From assembly GCA_963575745.1 (NCBI GenBank), contig CAUYUJ010015748.1, forward strand, positions 5,001 to 69,000: a stretch of 64,000 bases of DNA, read 5' to 3'. A program made the translations under genes and the position numbers. The notes under the pieces are model-generated. The model had not been told where the DNA came from. It did not search any database and saw nothing but the letters and a program-made list of their open reading frames with translations. Within the stretch, counting starts at the first letter, position 1; every line of letters begins with the position of its first letter. Below, piece after piece: positions 41,801-52,879 of this stretch. This DNA is from Prorocentrum cordatum (taxonomy: Eukaryota > Sar > Dinophyceae > Prorocentrales > Prorocentraceae).

Positions 41801-42330
41801 AGGAGGAGAAGGAGAAGGAGGGAGGGAGGGAGGGAGTGAGGGAGGAATGAATGAATGACTGAATGTATGGATGGATGAATGCAAGTATGAATGAATGAAC
41901 GAATGAATGCATGAATGAGTGAACGAATGAATGCATGAATGAATGAGTAAATGAATGAATGATTAAATGAATCCACTTCATGGTCCAATGTGTCTCTGCT
42001 GACCTACCATGCTCTGTACCGTGCGTGAGAGTGCGGAGGAGGAGGAGGCGGGGGATACTGATGATGATGCTGATGATGATGACGAGGAGGAGGATGGGGG
42101 AGGAGGAGGAGGAGGACGACGAGGGGAGGGAGGGAGGGAGTGAGGAATGAATGAATTAACGCACGAATGAATTAATGAGTTAATGAATGAAAATATGAAT
42201 GAATGAACGAATGACTGAATGAATGACTGAATGAATGAATGAATGAATGAATGCACTTCATGGTCCAGCGTGTCTCTACTGATCTACCATGCTCTGTAAT
42301 GTGCGCTAGAGTACCGAGGAGGAGGATGAG
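41801..42330. repeat. Duplicated segment with GAAT tetranucleotide arrays
   Basis: Two copies of a roughly 250-300 bp unit: GGA/GGGA tract, GAATGAAT array, then CTTCATGGTCCA and a CTACCATGCTCTGTA segment (about 41978 and 42248). Tetranucleotide lengths differ between copies. Confidence 0.92.
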
Positions 42331-42408
42331 AAGGAGGAGGAGGAGGAGGAGGCGGAGGGGATGGAGGAGAAGGAGGAGGAGGAGGAGGGGATGAGGAGGA
42401 GGAAGATA

Positions 42409-42442
<34 letters not shown>

Positions 42443-43032
42443 GAGGAGGAGGAGAAGGAGGAGGGAGGAGGAGGAGGAAGAGAAGGAGGAGGAGGAGGAG
42501 GAGGAGGAGGAGAAGGGGGAGGAAGAGGAGGGAGGAGGGGGACGCGGACGAGGATGAGGACGATGATGAGAAGGAGGAGGAGGAGGAGGAAGAGGAGGAG
42601 GAGGAAGCTCGTCCCAGCCCAGTCCGCTCCTCGCTACAGGCTGCCGCCGCAGCGCCGCACCGCCGCTGTCGCCAGCAGCCCCGGCCGCCGAGCGCATGCG
42701 CTCGGCAAGTGGCGGGCCGGGGCAGCCGCGGCCGGCCAGCGGCGAGGAGGGCCGCTGCGGCAACGCCTAGCAGGGGCCTCATTCCTCCTCCCCCCTGCCT
42801 CCTCCTCCTCCCTCCCTCCTGCCTCCTCCTCCTCCGCCTTCTCCTCCTCCTCCTCATCCTCCTCCTCCCCCTCCTCCTCCTCCTCGCACATACTTCCCTC
42901 CTCCTCCTCCTCCTTTTCCTCCTCCTTCTCCCCTTCGTCCTCCTCCTCCTCCTCCTCGTCCTCCTCCTCTTCCTCCTCCCTCCCCCTTCCTCCCTCCTCA
43001 GTCGCCCCTCCCCCCTCCTGTGGGAGCGAGGA
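42331..43032. repeat. Facing GGA and CTC tracts
   Basis: Polypurine tract at 42331-42610 (with an ATG array at 42410-42440), about 170 bp of GC-rich spacer, then a polypyrimidine tract at 42781-43012. Together they form an imperfect inverted repeat. Confidence 0.92.
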
Positions 43033-43125
43033 TCCGATGTGGGTGGGAGGACCCACCAAGTAGGTGAGGTGTATGCGCCGCGGGTGGGACGCGGCTGGAA
43101 AGAATACCATAACCCCGGGAATCAC
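43033..43125 (+). repeat. Block shared with 46028-46112
   Basis: GCGGGTGGGACGCGG, an AGAATACCATAACCCC-like segment and GGGAATCAC occur in the same order in both places. Confidence 0.75.
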
Positions 43126-43129
43126 TTAA

Positions 43130-44501
43130 TTACGCCACCGAAGAACCCCACATATTTCGTTTGAGCTCTTGTCTGAACATAACTGACGTGCAAAATGCGT
43201 GGATGATGCTAAGTAGTCTAGCTCTGCCAAGGCCCCCTGTCGCGAGGGGTGCGCGACGCTTTCCACCTCGCGCAAAGCGTTGGTGCCATGATGATCCGCG
43301 GCGGCCCCAAACGTCCATCGCCAAGGGGCGACGTCGCTCAACTTCGTGGAACTTCGCGGTAGCTCCACCGAGCACGTCAGGCTGCAAAGCGGACAGACGA
43401 AGAGTCGGCATATCCATCCTGTAGGAGGCATCATTGGTCGTGTACCTGTTGAGCGCCCTCCACAAATCGGCATCGTCGCCCCTTCCCGATGGCCGATACT
43501 CTGGATCAGCAGCTCGCTTCGCCGAAAATTCCTTTTGCCATCTGACCGCTTTCGTATCCACTTGTGATGACATGTTCTCGCAGGACCGACGTTGCTGACG
43601 TGCCGCAGCGGATTTGGGCGGTCAACGCAGAACCCCGGCACGGCGAGCGAAACACGAAGATAGTTTCGCGTGGATTTTCTTTGTCTTCATTCCTGGCCAA
43701 ACAAATTCACACGTCAGTCTCCTCGAAATCCGGAGAGACATTCTCCAGGACACTCCGGGCCCATCCTATCGTTTTCCGAACGAGATCCGCTCTGCGATAT
43801 TGGCGCCATGAAAGTTCTCGAGCTGGATTTATTCTGGCAGGTCCTGCGACCACGGCCCCTGCGACCAACGGTAATCCGTTTCCGCGGGCTCAGGGGACAG
43901 CTGAATGCGAGGCTTGCCAATGGACCGAACAGAGGTCGCCAACAGAACTGCCAAAGACCGCTGCGGGGTGATGGCGAGCGTTGGCGGGGCCTTCGAGGGA
44001 GTGGCCTGCATGGGCGTGGCAGTGCCTTCGCTTTTGCCCCCCCAGCTCGCCGAACTCTCGCCAGCGGCGAGCCGTCGTCTTCCCCCATCTGTCCAGGCAT
44101 ATCAGACGGAGCATCAAAGGGAAACCCGCCCGACGCAGGGTTCAGCAGGTATGTCACCAGGCACTGCCTCCTGCCATCTTCGTTCCCTCCTTGATGCGCC
44201 AGCTCGCTGTGCTTGGCGTGCAGCGTATCGAGCCACAACATTTTAGATTGGTGGCGGTGTGCTTGAAATGCGAACTGGACCATCGCGTCAGGGCAAGTGC
44301 GCAAACTTTCCAGACTTACCTCGCCATCCACCTGACTCCAGGCGGTCTTCAGCGTCGAACGCGGGGGCGGCAGCTCGCCCATGGCAGTTTTTGGCGGTAT
44401 CAGTGACACGCCCGCGTGACAAGCAACTGCGGCCTTCGATTGGGGACCCCGGCGCGCCTGCGTGAAAACCGCGGCGTCCCGAGCCTACTTGAGCCAAAGT
44501 G
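43130..44501 (-). pseudogene. Unidentified ORF pair downstream of a leader relic
   Basis: A leader relic at 44501-44488 is followed 79 bases later by an ATG at 44409 opening a 231-codon frame (MSLIPPKTAMGELPPPRSTL; contains MVQFAFQAHRHQSKMLWLDT). After its stop a second frame, 43573-43130, encodes 147 residues starting MSSQVDTKAVRWQKEFSAKR. Both have ordinary amino-acid composition, unlike the repeat-derived frames nearby. I do not recognise either. They could be one retroposed gene interrupted by a frameshift, or an ORF1-type protein of another retroelement. Confidence 0.4.
44488..44501 (-). other. Degenerate spliced-leader relic
   Basis: CACTTTGGCTCAAG matches the last 14 bases of DinoSL at 13 positions. 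Only 15 of 21 bases match over the full length. Confidence 0.6.
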
Positions 44502-44639
44502 TTTAGATCTGGATGTGACGCAAGCCCCCCGCCAGCGCAACTGATGGAATGCGACGATACCTGACCCAGAACATAGTCGACAGTTCCGGTTGCACCTTCG
44601 GCGCGCACCAAACGCACCCCGTGGCGAGCCCTGGAAAGC
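44502..44639. other. No gene recognised
   Basis: Unassigned DNA between the leader relic and the 90-bp repeat. Confidence 0.4.
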
Positions 44640-45420
44640 ATTGAAACCGAGCTCAGGGACCACCCCCTGCGCACACCCTCTGGTGTCGAGAATATGCCAT
44701 GCCTGCCGTGCCCTGCGAGCCTGGAGCGTGTAGAGACCGCGCTCAGGGACCGCCCCCTGCGCGCCCTTCTGGACTTGAGAAAGTGCCACGCCTGCCGTGC
44801 CCTGCGAGCCTGGAGCGCATAGAGACCGCGCTCAAAGATCACCCCCTCCGCACCCCCTCTGTTGTCGAGATAGTGCCACGCCTGCCGTGCCCTGCGAGCC
44901 TGGAGCGTATAGAGACCGCGCTCAAGGACCACCTCCTGCGCGCCCTTCTGGACTTGAGAAAGTGCCACGCCTGCCGTGCCCTGTGAGTCTGGAGCGTCTA
45001 GAAGCTGCGCTGAGGGACCACCCCCTGCGCACCCCCTCTGGTGTCGAGAATACGCCATGCCTGCTGCGGCCGTGTGAGCTTGGAGCGTATATAAACCGCG
45101 CTCAGGGACCACCCCCTGCGCCCCCTCTGGCGTCGAGAAGAGGCCATGCCTGCCGTGCCCTGCGAGCCTGGAGCGCATAGAAACCGCGCTGAGGGACCAC
45201 CCCCTGCGGACCTCCTCTGGAGTCGAAAAAATGCAAGGCCTGCCGTGCCCTGCGAGCCTGGAGCGTATAGACACAGCGTTCAGGGACCACCCCCTGTGCA
45301 CCCTTTGGTGTCGAGAATGTGCCATGCCTGCCGTGCCTTGGGAGCCTGGAGCGTGTAGAGACCTCGCTCAGGGACCGCCGTCTGCGCACTGCGCACCCCC
45401 TATGGTGTCGAGAATTTGCC
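44640..45420 (+). repeat. About 90-bp minisatellite, 30 codons per unit
   Basis: Nine units every 88-91 bp, each with CCTGCCGTGCCCTGCGAGCC, TAGAGACCGCGCTCAGGGAC and a CCCCCTCTGGTGTCGAGAA segment. Because the unit is near 90 bp, both strands stay open over several units, giving repeats such as SLERIETALKDH on the plus strand. No evidence that either is expressed. Confidence 0.92.
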
Positions 45421-45489
45421 ACACCTGCCACGTCATGCGAGTCCTGCGCTTGTTTGTTGTGTTGCGTGCGCGTCATGTGGATGTGTATG

Positions 45490-45595
45490 TGGTGTTGCAT
45501 GTGTGGGTATGGTGCGCGTGCCATATGACCGCCTAGGTCAGCGTACGCGTTTCTTGTGTATGTGTATGGTGTGTGTGTGTGGTTGGTGTGTGTGT

Positions 45596-45638
<43 letters not shown>

Positions 45639-45732
45639 CGTGTGCGTGTGCGTGTGCGTGTGCGTGTGCGTGAGCGTGTGCGTGTGCGTGTGCGTGTGCA
45701 GTGTGTGTGTGTGTGTGTGTGCGTGTGTGCGT

Positions 45733-45773
<41 letters not shown>

Positions 45774-45774
45774 G

Positions 45775-45872
<98 letters not shown>

Positions 45873-45945
45873 GCTGTAGATGCGTGTGTGTGTTTATATA
45901 ATGCGTGGTCCGTATGTGTGCTGTATGTGTGCTGTGTGTGTGTGT
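45490..45945. repeat. Long TG/GTGC dinucleotide tract
   Basis: About 450 bp of TG repeats with GTGCG variants. Strong Z-DNA-type alternation. Cys/Val and His/Thr readings are artefacts. Confidence 0.98.
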
Positions 45946-46027
45946 GCTGCGTAAGCGTACTCTTTGCTTGCGTGCATTCGTGTCTGATGCGCGCGAGAGT
46001 GCAGGTGAGTAGGGATGGGGGAAGGAG

Positions 46028-46112
46028 GTGTGTGAGGTGAGCGTCGCGGGTGGGACGCGGGGGGGAAGAACACCAGAACCCCACCAAGCATGTGGGGAAT
46101 CACGCTCCATGG
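46028..46112 (+). repeat. Block shared with 43033-43125
   Basis: CGTCGCGGGTGGGACGCGGG to GTGGGGAATCACGC, in the same orientation as the first copy. Confidence 0.75.
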
Positions 46113-46263
46113 CGAGAAGAAACACAGCCCGCGGTAGTGGTGTTTATCTGTGGGCCCCGGACTCCCCCCTTTCTGCTGGGCAGAGCCAATGCACCTCAGC
46201 CCCCCAGCCGGCTCCAACCCTTCACCTCTCTCTCTCTCTCTCTCTCTTTCCAACCCCACACTG

Positions 46264-46395
46264 CTTCAGTGCCGATGCCGATGCTCCCCGGACCCCTCCT
46301 GGGATGCGTTCTGAGCAAAACTTCGAAGCGAGCCCGGCCGTGGCGAGGAGGGCCTCCCAGGAGGCCGACCACGGCGAAACGCAGGCCAGGGCCGC
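46264..46395 (+). repeat. Block shared with 47385-47530
   Basis: GTGCCGATGCCGATGC, CTTCGAAGCGAGCCCGG and AGGGCCTCCCAGGAGGCC. The partner at 47385-47530 keeps the order with about 75 percent identity by eye. Confidence 0.75.
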
Positions 46396-46870
46396 GTGAA
46401 CGGTGCCTCTTCCGCCTCCGCTTCTCTGCCCGCCGTGCCCCCCCACACGCCGGGGGGCCTGCCCGCAGCACCCCGCGGCCCCCAGCGGCTCCGCGCCGCG
46501 CCGCGGGCGCGGCCCAGGGCCGCCGCGGCGCGACGGCGGGGGCGGCGCCGCGGGGGCCCGCCGCGGGCGGCCGACGCGCGAGGCGCTGCAGCATGGGCCG
46601 TTCCCTTTGGGCCTCCCCGCGCGGGAGCGCGCGAGGGCGCAGCTGGGGGCCGGGCGCGCGGGGCGAGGCGGCGCTGTGGGGCGGCGGCGGGCGCGCGCGG
46701 GTCCCTCCTCTGCCCCTTCCTGCTTCTTACCGCTTCGCCCCCCCACAGATCTCCGACAGTCTCTGGCGGGGCCCTCAGGCAGGGTCCCGACTCTGGTCCC
46801 AGGACCCTGGTGGATTGGAGAGGGGGGCGGCTACCAGTTTTGCGCGCAGAGGCCCCCTTCGTCCCTTCGA
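46396..46870. other. Very GC-rich stretch, no gene
   Basis: CGCGGCG-rich DNA whose Arg/Ala/Pro-rich frames have no recognisable domain. Confidence 0.5.
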
Positions 46871-46879
46871 ACCACCGGT

Positions 46880-47060
46880 GGAGGAGGAGGAGGAGGAGGA
46901 GGAGGAGGAGGAGGAGGAGGAGGAGGAGGAGGAGGAGGAGGAAAAGGAGGAGGAAGGTGAGCAGGAGGAGGAGTGGGAGGAGGAGGAGGAGGAGGAGGAG
47001 GAGGAGGAGGAGGAGGAGGCGGAGGAGGAGGAGGAAGGGGGACAAGGGAGAGGAGGTGGA
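46880..47060. repeat. GGA tract
   Basis: Polypurine tract of about 180 bp with GCAG and GTGG interruptions. Confidence 0.95.
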
Positions 47061-47885
47061 TGAGGGAGCGAGGAGGACGGAGGGGGACGAGGGTCGGGCA
47101 GATTCTAGCATGGATGGGGGATGCGTGGATCCAGTATGCGGTCGCCAGGTCAAAGGATCGGGGAAGGTGCCCACCCGAGAAATGGCGCCAGTGCCGCCCG
47201 ATTGGGTGGCGGAACGCGCCGATTCTGTATGGAAACGGGAGGCCTCACGAACCCACGCGCTTCGACCCATGCTCGTGCTTCCTCGAGAATTGGGGGAAGA
47301 CGAGGGAACGCGAGGCAAGAACGCTGCAGCCTAGTGACTAAAGTTCGCCCCGCGTGAAAAGGACGCGACGCATGGACCCCGAGGAGACCCCCCCCCTGGG
47401 GAAACCAACAGGTACCGACACCGCAACTCACTGGACCTCTCTTGGGGTGCTTGTTGGCCCAAATTTCGAAGCGAATCAAGCGGTGGCGACGAGGCCTCCC
47501 AGGAAGCCCCCAAACAAGAAAACGAGGGCAGGGCAGCGGTATGGGTACCTTTTCCTCCTCTGCCCCCCCCCGTCGCGAACGCCCGCGGCGCGCGGCGGCT
47601 CTCACTCTTGGGGCATCTGCCTGGGTTGGGGTGGTCTGGTGGGTGGTGAATACAATGCGGGCGCGGCCGCAAGAAACCCTCGCAAGAAACCCAGCCCTGA
47701 GAACCCGTGCGCGAGGTGCACTTGAGGGAAAACCTGAAACACCCTGAACGCAGCAGCTCTTTCAAAAGCTGCGAGAAGTGACCGCGCAGCGCGAGGAGCG
47801 AAGAAACCCAGGATGCCTGGCGAAAAGCAAATGGCTTCTCGATGCGCGCCCCCCACTGTAAGAGGAGGGGGGGAGGGTCTGGTGG
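47061..47885. other. No gene; contains the second copy of the 46264 block
   Basis: The copy lies at 47385-47530. GGTCTGGTGGGTGGTGAA occurs at about 47632 and 47876. Nothing coding recognised. Confidence 0.55.
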
Positions 47886-47954
47886 GTGGTGAAAGAGGGG
47901 GAGGAGGAGGAGGAGGAGGAGGAGGAGGAGGAGGAGGAGGAGGAGGAGGAGGAG
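47886..47954. repeat. GGA tract at the 3' edge of a degenerate LINE
   Basis: Nearly pure GGA repeat. The LINE-like coding matter begins just to the right. Confidence 0.93.
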
Positions 47955-48095
47955 CGAGCGACCTCGGCAGCAGTTCGGCTTCGACGCGCGTGGGCACGAA
48001 CCCACGAGAATTGGGCGCCTATCAGCGTCCAGAATTGCTGCTGGTTCAGTCTTTGGGCGAGGCGGTAGGGCGCCTGAGGGTAGGTTGAGACAGCC

Positions 48096-49841
48096 TCAGT
48101 TTACTAGATTGTCCCAACATAACGTCGAAGCCGTCGTAGGAGAGATACGGCGGCGAGATAGGATGGCTGCAGCTGCAATCTCCAAACATATCGTGATACG
48201 TATGTCCTTCAAAGTCCCATGCGGTTCAGCATCTCTCTCTCGCACGTCTGCTGCCCTGCCTGGCTTGTCGGCGTAGCCCTTGCACGTCAACTGCTGCGTC
48301 TCTCGCATCTGGCGCGCGCGGAGCTGGTTCTGGAGTGCACGCTCCAGCGCACACGGTGGAGCCGATCCCTGCACGGGCTTGCCTCCCAAGCGAAGCAGTG
48401 CCATGTGGACGCCCTGTCGAAACTGCTGGACCGTGATCGGCGGCACCTTCAGCTGTTCCTGCGAGCCCTCCGCGTTCTGCCCTCTCGCTTTGTCGATCTC
48501 GCCGGTGAGGTGTTCGTCCTGAAACGGGCTAGCTGCGAGCGCGTTGCGCATGATCTGCAGCTTGTACTTCTTCGATGGGCCCTTCTCGCTGTACGCTTGC
48601 TTGAGGCGAAGATGCGGGGTGAGGTCTCCCACGTGCAGGCGTGACATCTGGTTCACCAAAACAGCAAAAGTGCCGAGGATCTCGTTCGATGGGCTCGGCA
48701 ATTCCAACTGTGCCAGGCCCTCTAAGAAGGCGACCGCGATATGTATATGTGGGCTGCCCAAATCCTTCTCGCCTGCTTTCGCCTTCTCCGCGTAGGCCGC
48801 CCCCATTTCCGCGCCCTGATCCGTCGCTGCGTTCTGGTGTCGAGGGCCGCGCGCTGGAGTGTCGTCACCTCGCCGCTCTCGGCTGGCAATCCAATCCCAG
48901 CATTGGCACGGCGTTTGGGGTGGCCCGCCTGGTGCTGCTTGTTGGCGTGGCTGCTGAGCGGGGGGGCACCTGCCTGGCCTGCTGCGTCGAGCGTGTCTGA
49001 TCTTGGGCGCGGTCCCGACGCTGTCAGCATCCATCCGGCTGGGTGCATCTTCAGCTTCTGGTCCTGGCACGTGCTCTTGCACGTTCTGCAAATTGGTGTA
49101 AAGTTCGTGATGTACAGTTCCACAGTGACCACACGTGTAGGGAGGGTCTGGTTCGGGCCGAAAATCGAAGAATACAGAGCGGGCTGGGCATCTGCGCGGT
49201 CGTTTTGCCGCCATAGTTCAAACGCGTCGCAAGCACGAGGCCATGCTAGCGGATAAACCTGACACCAGGGGCACGTGTTCGTGCGTATGGCGAGCGGGTA
49301 TTCGTTACGTAGCTGATGAGCGAACGTGACGCGAGCGTTCAGAGCCCTCGTATTAGGAAAGGTGGCCCCGCGTGCTGTGACGTCGGCCATCTCATGCATG
49401 CGCAGAAACTCACCCTCGTATGCCTCCCCTGCATCGTGCATGGAGTGTCCTCGTGCTCCTCGCTCGTCGTCGTGTACACGTTCTAGCCAAGTGCGCAGAA
49501 TGGGCATATCAACATTGAGTTTCTTGAAAACCGATGCTGCGACTCCGTCCTTGAAGCTCGATGATGTTTTCGGTGCCGTGCCACCCGCTCGTGCAATCTA
49601 GGTTCGGCCGTACTCCCTGGACCTGGAAATATGAGTCGCTGTGCTGTTGCGTCGCTTTTGCCATAATATTTAGATCTGCCAACCATTGCTTTGCCCGGGG
49701 GGTGCTGTGCTCGTGAACCTTGCCAGCGTTGTCTAAACGGCGGCGCTGGACGCAGTCATCGAATCTCGTGGTCCCGAAAACTCCCATAAGTACTTGCTCG
49801 TGATTCATCGGGTCCCTGACGATTGCCCTGGTCCACCTCAA
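48096..49841 (-). pseudogene. C-terminal region of the degenerate LINE
   Basis: Frames 49841-49509 (WTRAIVRDPMNHEQVLMGVF), 49507-48722 (with TCPWCQVYPLAWPRACDAFE, a possible zinc-binding motif) and 49214-48096 (PHLRLKQAYSEKGPSKKYK) overlap in different phases. The order fits the stretch after the reverse transcriptase in dinoflagellate retroelements. The last, 372-codon frame is uninterrupted to its stop. Assignment rests on context and the C-x2-C motif. Confidence 0.5.
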
Positions 49842-50116
49842 ACGCTGCAGCTGGAGCTCAACGGCAGTGGGCGATATGTCTCAGAGTGGGGGGGCCGCCA
49901 TGGCAGGCATGCTGCGAGTGCGACCGTGATCGGCCGTGACCGCCGCTCTGCCTTTCATCGGTCCCCGCAGCATTTTTACGATCGCGCTGTCCGACCGTGC
50001 AATGAAATCTTCAGGTCGCACGAACGCCGGCAATCCTGATATAGCTGCCGAATACACAAATCATAAAAAGAGCATCCGCTTCAGCCTGTGCGGGGGCGGC
50101 TGGTGCCAGGTGCGCC

Positions 50117-50659
50117 CTAGCGATCGCCGCCCAGCACGCGCTGCTTTAATTCGGTTCCGCAACTCCGTGCGCGTGTCACCGTCGAAGGGAAGGATCGGGC
50201 CGAGGAGCCCTGCCTCGCGGTCGACAGTGCCCCCGCGACATACGACGCACACGTCTGCCTGGCGCGTGCAGCAGCCCCCTGCCCGACGATATTCACGATG
50301 TGTGCTGTTTCATGCTTGTTTAGATGATGCGCAGTATTAAGTATTTGCTCTTGCAGTAGATCAATTGCACGGTTAAGTTGTGCTGCTATGTGTTGTGCTG
50401 CTGGCTTGTATGCGTGGACATGCGTGCGTGAGACGTCGTCGACGAACGTGCCAACCCCTATGTCAATCACCTTCTGAGAAATTACGCTGCGCCCAGTGAG
50501 GAGCTGGTAACTGAAATCCCCCTGTTGCAGCTTGTCGCACCACGTCTCGATCCCCGGGGTGAATGCGTCCACGAAGTCAGCTCCAGCCAAGGCGTGCCCC
50601 ATGGCGGTCCCGCGATCGGCCCGATAGTCCTGCTCCCCGTCTATGGCGTCCACGTGCAC
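50117..50659 (-). pseudogene. Reverse-transcriptase fragment
   Basis: Contains RADRGTAMGHALAGADFVDA, which resembles motif B (G-x-P/x-G...), then FVDD at 50446-50435, the polymerase motif C with both aspartates, followed by a NRAIDLLQEQILNTAHHLNK helix. The upstream part (to about 51600) is broken over several frames, and I could not place motif A. Confidence 0.6.
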
Positions 50660-51625
50660 GGTGGCGTGCTCGATCGCCGCGCGCGTGTACGACTGCTGCT
50701 CTGGCTATGCTGTGCTGCTGTGTAACGTGTGCAAGCATTCCCGATTCGTGCAAGCGAACGCGTTCGAGCCGTCGTAGTCCGTCAACGCGCGCGGCGCCCG
50801 TGCACCTCTACACGGCCATGCTGCTGAGGATAGGGCGAGCAGACACCCCTCGCGACGACGATCTCGGGGACCTCCGTGTGCGATTTTTTTCGGCGTGGGT
50901 CTTTTTGTGCGCTTCAGGGGCTGTCCTTAAAAACGCATGCCGAACGCGTCGTGACAATGCAATATGCGCTGTCCCTGTAGTATCCCATGTACGCCGTTAT
51001 GCTTGGGCTGGAAGAAAGCGTGCGACCGCGCTGTGCTCATGGGCATGGGCTCCACCGTTCGTATAAGGGCGAGGAGGTCGTCATACCTGCTAGGGAAGGT
51101 GCGAGGGATGAAAAAGTGCGCGCCGCCGTCGTTAGATTACATCTTCCTATCTATGGCGATCAGCAGTGCCTCAGAAGTGACCCCCCAGGCTGGGCACGCG
51201 CGCCTCTTGGGAGCGTGCCGGGGGATACTTTATCAGACCATGTCGATCGTGATTGGCCTGGTCCACTGCTAGGCCTGGCGGTGCCAGCTTGGGTAAGAAT
51301 TGATGGTCAGCTGCCAGCTCTGTCCAGTCAACTGCTTTGGCTTCCAGTCCGCCGTCTTCAGCTTTCTCAGCGAGTCCTTTTGTGGCGGTATCCAGGATCG
51401 TGCTTTGCTTTGTCCCAAGTATGTTGCGCTTCTTCGGGCCTCGACCAGTTCCTGATAGGGAACTCTTTTAACTATGAGCTTGTGACCGATCACGTCTTTG
51501 CCAAGCTCTCGTGAGTTCTTCGGCGGTCTCGGTGCGCCTCTCCAGCGTACGTCGCCGTCGTGCTGCTTGAAGATCACGGGTAATAGCGCTCAGTCGTTCA
51601 CATACTACGTCGTACTCAGAATGCC

Positions 51626-52655
51626 TTACTTGGGCCATGTCCCAGCCTTTCCCGTAAAACAGATCTTCTCCGTATTAGATCCATTCGCTCGTTGCGCATG
51701 TATTCGTACCTCTGAGACGGGTGCTCGCCTGGGAGACGGGTGCTCGCCTGTGAGCAATAAGTCCCGGCCTGTTTGCACGTGGCCTCGGCCCCGCATTTCC
51801 CTCCAGGTATCTTCGGGGATTTCTTCGGCATGCCGTTCAATTTCCTTCAAGTAGTCTGTGCGCAGGTGCCCGTGCACGTAGGCTCCCATGAGATAATCTC
51901 GGTTAACTCGAGGGTGATGGGATCCTATGTGCCCCTGCTTCACTTGGATGTCTATCTCGAGCATCAGCGGCGCGTGATCCTGCGGCAGTGTGGTGCCCCG
52001 TCGCTGTAGCCTTCGACCGAGCTGCTTCAAAGTGCGCATCGTGATGATCCTCTGCAAGCACGGTGTGGGCGCGGTAGAATGGTCGATCTTGCTGGTCGAC
52101 GTGCCGCTGTAGTGCGTGGGTCCTGTGCTCCAGAAGCTGCTGCCAACTGACAACTTGTTCTGTTCTAGTGCGTGTCGAATGCGTTGCGAAACTGCTGTCT
52201 CCATGCCTGGGTTCTGCAAGCCCACCATCTCATCAGTTCGGTCATCTTTTCTGCCAGTAGTGTCTCGCCGCATGCCGAAGGGGCAGTTGAGGTCGCCGCC
52301 CATGATGACCACGCATTGCTGTCCGAGCTTGTCAACTGTTTCTGTGAACCACGTCATACATTTGCCAACTGCTTCTTCTAAGATGGACGGCGCAGTGCCC
52401 TTTCGCGGCAAGTGAATGGGGAAGAATGCCGCTGTCGTCGAACCGATGCGGAACTTTGCCACGGCAATGCGGCCTGCTATCCCCTGCGACCTTGGTAGGA
52501 ACAGCGCGTGCTGCAAGGTGCCCTGAGCGTGGAGCTGCACGGCGCTGCGAGTGCACATGGTCGATTTGTCCATCGGGGGTTGCGACGGCCAAACTACACG
52601 CGCGTTTGATTGGGCAAGTTGGTCTGAACCATATCCTCGCCCTTCATGGCTGCGC
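51626..52655 (-). pseudogene. LINE endonuclease fragment
   Basis: Endonuclease/exonuclease/phosphatase fold: FFPIHLPRKGTAPSILEEA, VVIMGGDLNCPFG with the GDLN motif at 52304-52293, STSKIDH, and QDHAPLMLEI, which stands for the catalytic SDH motif (Ser replaced by Gln). The first motifs (WN and QE) are absent because the copy is truncated at about 52657. An open frame of 315 codons survives. Confidence 0.75.
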
Positions 52656-52657
52656 GC

Positions 52658-52710
52658 GGGAGGAGGAGGAGGAGGAGGAGGAGGAGGAGGAAGAGGAGGG
52701 GGAGGAGGGC
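52658..52710. repeat. GGA tract at the 5' edge of the degenerate LINE
   Basis: Separates the truncated endonuclease from the copia-like remnants. Confidence 0.92.
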
Positions 52711-52879
52711 GCGCGCCGGCGCGGAGAGCCGCGCGCCGTGCGCCGCGGAGGCGGGCAGGAAGGGCGGGCGGCCCAGGGCAGGGCGCGAGGGCAGGGCGCG
52801 GCCCCGCGGCGCGAGGCCAGGGGGGGCAATCTGCGCACGGGACCTCCGATGCCGCTAAGCTCCACCTTGGACGCGTCTT
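52711..52879. other. GC-rich DNA, no gene
   Basis: CGCGGCG and GGCGAGGGCAGGGCGCG-type words; unassigned. Confidence 0.4.

Larger units (their letters stand above)
47955..52657 (-). mobile_element. Degenerate LINE truncated in its endonuclease
   Basis: Minus-strand remnants in LINE order: endonuclease (52655-51626), reverse transcriptase (about 51600-50117) and C-terminal region (49841-48096). The endonuclease lacks its first part, so the copy is 5'-truncated, as is usual for LINE insertions. Several frameshifts are present. GGA tracts lie at both ends (52658-52710 and 47886-47954). The 5' end abuts remnants of a copia-like element, into which it may have inserted. Confidence 0.75.

Noticed and set aside
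48722-52573. Plus-strand open frames across the truncated LINE
   Set aside because: They are antisense shadows. The minus frames carry endonuclease and polymerase motifs.
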